This document shows, piece after piece, positions 58,681 through 64,000 of a stretch of 64,000 nt of DNA (the stretch's first letter is position 1; the number at the start of each line of letters is the position of its first letter). Origin of the DNA: Gnetum montanum (Eukaryota; Streptophyta; Gnetopsida; Gnetales; Gnetaceae). The notes under the pieces were generated by a model. That model ran no database searches, was not told the DNA's origin, and worked only from the letters and a program-made list of their open reading frames with translations. The DNA is taken from NCBI GenBank assembly GCA_015680685.1, contig MNCI01004504.1, positions 1 to 64,000 on the forward strand. Reading direction: 5' to 3'. The position numbers and the translations under genes were made by a program.

Positions 58681-59590
58681 TGTAGGAACACCTCTTCCAA
58701 TTCCCTTGTTCTCTTTCCTACATGTTATTTTTGTAGGTTTTTGGATTTGTGAAGATGTTTTGAACATTAAGGATATGTCTCTAATGAGAGTTGAGTCTTC
58801 ACAAGAGACATCTCATTTTAGGTAGGAGATATCTAAAAGTTTGAATTCAAGGCATTTCTCAAGCTACTGAGGCATCTTTGGTGAGCTATCTTAGCCAAAA
58901 GAAGATGTCCCATCCATAAAGAAGACATCTTCCAAACTTGAGAGACATCTCTCCTGAAAGATGTGTTTTGATAGGAGACAAAATTGGGAGGTTATAGATA
59001 ACCCATATGACCAAGAAAACTTTCAAAATTACCCATTTCAATAGCTAAGAAAAATGGAAAAAGATGGAAATAGCTAAAGAAACTTAATATGAGTTGTAGA
59101 AAGATTTATAGGTATCTTGTCTTCTGTTTGCCAATAAATATTGATGGCTTTCATGCTTGTATGATGATGGAAAGATGAGATGTCATGAAAGTCCATGTGT
59201 TAAGCTTGAATAAGATTGTGAAAGAGCATATTGAATGACTGCATATGTGGTTGTGGCTCCAAGGTTAATTGTCTGGTGTATTGGCTTGGGAGTTCTTGGT
59301 CTGACTTCTATGGCTAGATCGTAGTCTTAGGTTATGAAAGAGATTCTCCATTGGCTGTTTCTTACATTGTGAACAACCATTATGTGGTTGTAGATCTTCA
59401 TGCTCTACAAAAATATTTGAATGTTGAGAATGTTTAGAATGTTTGTGGGTTTTGAAATCCTATTATAATCTTCTCTTTTGATAATTAAAAATAGCTAGTT
59501 GTCCTATTTTCTACCATATTATTTGTATTTTCTTAATATTTGGATTTAGTAGTATTGAAGGTGATTTTCCATTGAAGTGAACCAACTCCA
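58681..59590 (+). repeat. 3' LTR of C
   Basis: 910 bp, TGTAGGAACACC...CCAACTCCA. It aligns with both halves of the split 5' LTR and keeps the approximately 190 bp lost from the 5' copy. Confidence 0.85.
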
Positions 59591-62590
59591 CTACCCTCCC
59601 ATTCTATAAGGTCTTCCTTTCTAACTCTATCTTCCAGATATCAATGAAGAAAATGGATGACTTCTAATTAAAGGATTATCAAGTATTTATAATCATAAGG
59701 GTATGCTAGGGTTAAACTAATTGGGTAATTACTAATGAGAACACTAAAAAATAAAAAATAAAAATAACTCTAAATTTATAAAATTAAATAAATATTATTT
59801 CTGGAAAGGGTTCACATTGCAATTTTGGTCTCATAGGGTACCTCAGGTACTACCTAATAGTTTTCATCTTCAAACACCAATCAAGGTCCAAGTTATAAAT
59901 CCAAATGTGTCTAAATAGGGTACTACCATCATATGAATCCTCTAAAGCTAAAATAAATAAATAATTAATTAATATTAAAAATAATTACAAAAGATATATC
60001 ACACATATAATAAGTAAAGCATATGACATTCCCAATGTAGAACCTCAGATAATAATGATCCATCTAATACCTAATATCTACTTACTTAAAAATCCAAAAA
60101 AGGGGTTCGTGCACCTATGGTAAAATAAAATTAATCCAAATACCAAATACACCTTAAAAATATAAATACCAAAATACATATTATGATGTCTCTAATTCTA
60201 AATGATGTTGCTACATAACAAATATGGTATCTCTTCATAACAAATGTTGTAATTATTGTAATAAGATTTTAAAGAACAAGTTGTAATTAAGATCTAAAAG
60301 GATAAATTATAATAATTGACATGTCTCTTGAGGTGGTATTTGGGGGTTTAACCTAAGGTATTTATACTTGGGCATTAGAGGTCATATCAACATGGAGTTG
60401 CAAATCCAATAAAGGTAAGTAACAAGCGCCAAATGAAGCATGATAAGAAAGTAACTAGTCATTCCTTCTAGTCAATTATAGGACTAACCATGATGGAAAT
60501 GTTGCATTACCTTTAAGGGATAAATGCCAAAAGAAGATAACCTCGAGAAACCTTCAAAGCATGACCTAGATATACTATTCCGCATTAATAATGCAGTCTA
60601 CTCATTTTTCTTCTACATTTTCCATATATTTTCTTTATGGATAATGTCGAATGTAACATATATTTGATGTTTTCCATGACATCTAGAAATGAGATGTTAC
60701 ATTTGGTATTATAGAAAATAATGATTTAAGAACCAAGCATTATCAAGAACTAATTACAAGTGAATGATGATCAAAGGAGCCACAACCCATCACTACAAGA
60801 GAACCCACATAGCTAGAAGATAATATTTCAATGATTTTCATGGATATATGAGTCCAAAACACATAACTACAAGAACCCATCAACAAGATTACTTCATAAA
60901 GGATTTAATGGATATCAACAACCAAGAGATCTGATTATACCTTAATAAGATACATCAACTACAATAAGCATGGTAAAGCAAGGATGTACTAGTCTAGTTG
61001 ATTCTTACTTATCTTCTGGTATTGTTTGAATATTAATTAATTAAGATTATTATTAATTTTCTACTAGGAGGCTAGTAATCATAGACTAAGTCAACCTTAT
61101 CTTGCTTAAAACTTATTATCCCTAAACACCTAACCCCTGTAACTTGGCATTACTCACTCTTACCTAAGAATTATGCATTAGTATGTTTAAGGAAATCAAC
61201 CTATAGATAATATTTTCTCATCCCTATTCAATCTATAAAGATTATTACTAAGAGATTTGTAGAATGACCTAAATTCTAGTAGACAATGTATGATATTCTA
61301 CCTCATTAATATTTTCCATAACACCTCATCAATAGTAATAAAGATTAAGTCACCTAGAAATCCACATGTCATCAATATGTCAGTGTATTAATATACAATT
61401 CAACAAAAAATATTATTTTTGTCCTTTCAAATACTAAAAATCCAACTTATTTTTCAAACCCTAAAACTATGCCCAATGCATAGTACTCATTAAGATGCTT
61501 CCAATAGTATCAATTTCATCCTGATTAAACTTATTGTTTGGGAGATATCGTCATTCAATTTTTCTCATTATTCATGTTTTAATAAAATAATATATTAATT
61601 AGTTAATTATTTTTAAATATTAAAAAAATAAAAAATTTTGGATTAGAAATTGAACCTTGAATCTTCTTGTAGCCAAAACAAGATCTTATCCATCTTTAGG
61701 CAAAATCACCATGACAACCACCTAGGTAGTGATGAATAAAATAGTAATAATAAGTTGAAAGAAATAATGTCAAAAATGTGGGGCTAGGTACTGAACCCAT
61801 AACATCCCAAATGCTAAATGTAACACTTTTAGCCCATTCAAATAGCCACCAAGAGCTAATTAGCTTAATGTTTATATATATATATATACATATATAAATT
61901 TTTGTAATGATAATAATAATTAATAAAATAATAAATTTTATTTAAAAATTTTTATGGCTAGGCTACTCCAACCCACCTAGGACTATAAGGCCCCTTCAAG
62001 GAGCCACAAAGGTTGACCAAAAAAATCCCTAGGAAGGGCCACATAGCCCTACATGGACCTACATCAATCCATTAAGGATTGCATAGCCCCTCAAAAGGTC
62101 ACAACATGCATACATGATAGTGCTAACCCATTAAGAGCCAAGTAGCCCCCTTTATACAGCTGCATTGGCTAGTAAAACCTTCATGAGGCCTCTTGCATGC
62201 CATCACCATCTAGTTTTTATTGTCTTTTGATCTCTCTACACCTTCCTCTTCACTATCTACTACCATAAATTCTTCTTCCACTACCCTTATATATGTCATT
62301 ATTCATCACCACCTTTACATGCCATTGTTACCTACTTACCATCCCTATCATTGTCATTGGTTGTACTGTGCCTATCCTACACTTTTACCTCTACCTTCAC
62401 TAAAAAATGCCAAAATTTTTGGTAGTCCATAATAGCCAAGAGAACCATTAGCATTATAGATGCTACCTCTTTTAAAAATTTTGGTCACTAGAAGTTTTTT
62501 CATCAATTGATAAGAATATTTTTTTAATTAATTGATGAGAAATTCCAAAAACTGTCAAATAACAACAAATCTGAATTTGACATTTAGAGT
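59591..62590. other. AT-rich flank, no gene recognised
   Basis: No domain or long frame in either strand. A (TA)n run lies at 61871-61896. Confidence 0.5.
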
Positions 62591-62705
62591 GTGATGAGTG
62601 GCGAGATACCCCTACACTCAACCATACGAATACGAGCATACCACGCGCGATCCGGTTGAACTCCGCAAACTAAGTGCCTACACGCCCATGGAACACTTAG
62701 GGTTA
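62590..62705 (+). other. GC-richer possible coding island
   Basis: A sharp rise in GC content relative to the surroundings. One frame reads ARYPYTQPYEYEHTTRDPVE then LRKLSAYTPMEHLG without a stop. Protein family not recognised; may be an exon or exon remnant of a captured gene, or chance. Confidence 0.25.
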
Positions 62706-63322
62706 ATTATTCGTTGTCTTCCCAAACTTACTTGTAATTTTCACGGTGTATGGTTAAGTAAGTCCAAGGTATATGATTTTTACAGTCTTTTTGTGTTTTA
62801 TCTCCTATGCTAATGATTTGAAGGGTAGAGAGACTAATTACTAATTCTAACTAATGAACTAATTCTAAATTACCTAGCGTTAGCATCTGTTCCCACTTAC
62901 CGTACACACCTTGAACTGATGCAACCGTGGCTACCAAACACTAATCATTGCTAGGATCATCACGCGTAACGCACTTGCTCAAAGTGGTCGTATTGAGGCA
63001 CTTAACTAGGAGAGAAGGGTTGAGAGAGAAAGCAGTAAATAACAGATAATAAGTAATAAATAGTAGTAAATAGAATCCTAATTAGCCTATTCCATGCACT
63101 GCAAGGTTTATCCAAGAAGCTCGTCTTTATTGTTGTACACAAACTTGTGTTCAAATACAATGTTTGCTCGAATAAAGATCCATTCACTTTAGGACTCCTA
63201 CTGCAGGCACATGGAAAATATTCTATCTATGGAGTGATCAATCTGCCAGATTTTCCCTACTGTCTAGCCTAGGATGAGGAAACAAAGGAGAGCTGCCTCT
63301 TATCTATAGATATGATAGTGCA
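62706..63322. other. No gene recognised
   Basis: AT-rich except for a GC-richer patch at about 62885-63000. No repeat or coding signal could be supported. Confidence 0.45.
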
Positions 63323-63350
63323 CCATGATATCGCGTACGCGATATCATGG
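63323..63350. repeat. Perfect 28-bp palindrome
   Basis: Centre GATATCGCGTACGCGATATC, extended by CCAT and ATGG on the two sides. Immediately to the right (about 63357-63405) are further copies of GCGATAT within an imperfect inverted repeat. Confidence 0.9.
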
Positions 63351-64000
63351 GGGAGGATGCGATATCACGACGGCCGCGATATTGCATATTGCATCCCATC
63401 ATACCTCCATGACTAAATGAAAAATCATCCTCGAGTTCATTACAATAATATTGGGAAGGTATGGGATTATTGACTCAAAGGAAACTAATGGGATGACAAG
63501 TGAACAGATCATCATTACAAGACACAACAAAAATGGTGTTCATGGCAACAAGGGTGAACACCTTATTACATTAACATCAGGTCTCATTTGGCAACTGAGA
63601 GAAAAGAGAAGAGAGAAGAAGTCTTGCTGCTGCCAACGTCAAGATTGCATCTTTCGTTGTCCATCGGTAAGCACACCAATGATCTTGCTCCTTGCATAGC
63701 TACTTCTAGCACTGCTCCATTCCAAATGTTCCTTCCAGATCCCCTCCATTGTTGCATGATTTCCATCTGCACACACAACACAATCTTTTATTAGCAAAGG
63801 TAAATGAATCATCATGTAATTAATACCTTGCTTCGGTGAAAGGTCTATTGGCTGGGTTGTGGTATGGCTAATATGGATCTGGAGATATATTAATGATGAC
63901 TACTGAAGGTGTAGGGGTTAGGAGAAAATTGAAAAAAAAATCGGGGCTAGGAGAAAATTGAAAAAATTGAGCCTCATACCCCCATGACTAATCGCAAACC
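63351..64000. other. Right edge, short repeats only
   Basis: A direct duplication of about 30 bp (GGGGYTAGGAGAAAATTGAA) lies at 63914-63968. 'CATACCTCCATGACTAA' near 63399 recurs as 'CATACCCCCATGACTAA' near 63976, which could mark ends of a repeat cut off by the window. No gene recognised. Confidence 0.4.

Larger units (their letters stand above)
27422..59590 (+). mobile_element. Chromovirus-like Ty3/gypsy element C (host of nested insertions)
   Basis: The 3' LTR is 58681-59590. The 5' LTR is split: its first part is 27422-27914 and it resumes at 54459-54703, with elements A and T2 in between. The internal region 54704-58680 has an initiator-Met-type primer site, gag, protease, RT, RNase H and integrase in plant chromovirus order. 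Removing the nested elements leaves about 5.6 kb. The base string after the 3' LTR is CTACC; CTACT at 27414-27418 is only a weak candidate for the other target duplication. Confidence 0.85.

Noticed and set aside
61871-61896. (TA)n run as a regulatory or replication element
   Set aside because: An ordinary short microsatellite in AT-rich DNA, without other supporting signals.

Overview
The window is plant nuclear DNA made almost entirely of decayed, nested LTR retrotransposons. The evidence is Ty3/gypsy lineages known from plants (Tat-like with two RNase H domains, Athila-like, chromovirus-like), an L1-type LINE fragment, and short plant-style introns of about 75-110 bp. No intact host gene, tRNA, rRNA or CRISPR array is visible. 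The very long elements (about 18 and 21 kb), deep nesting and slow decay fit a large-genome plant; a gymnosperm is a guess.

Layout. 1-6016: old flank with a probable LTR fragment, an unrecognised gene remnant, a LINE reverse transcriptase remnant and an isolated gypsy RNase H piece. 6017-27412: Tat-like element T1, minus strand, old. 27422-59590: chromovirus-like element C, plus strand. Its 5' LTR is split by an Athila-like element A (minus, 27915-54458, target duplication ATGTT). Element A is in turn split by Tat-like element T2 (plus, 29646-47438, target duplication AGGTG). 59591-64000: AT-rich flank with a small GC-richer island and a perfect 28-bp palindrome.

The most interesting object is shared by T1 and T2. 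In both, gag-protease and reverse transcriptase-integrase are two separate blocks, several kb apart, and the space between them holds a multi-exon gene on the opposite strand. In T2 this antisense gene (36249-40709) can be followed through eight exons with GT-AG borders and compatible phases, with a TATA box of its own; about 1065 codons, now broken by six stops and one frameshift. Exon 2 resembles an FCP1/NIF-type HAD phosphatase domain whose acidic catalytic residues are replaced. T1 carries a diverged copy with the same exon order (15383-20679). The introns run against the element's genomic RNA, so retrotransposition would not remove them.

Two further patterns support an integrated design. 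In each Tat element the repeated motif of the LTR also fills the upstream or intron 1 region of the antisense gene, but the motif differs between elements (GCGTATACGC in T2, TTCCATGCTAGGG/CTTCCACACTAGG in T1). Short modules of the type TCCGNNATGACNNTAAACTA sit between the coding blocks in both.

All coordinates and translations were read by eye; borders given as 'about' may be off by several bases.
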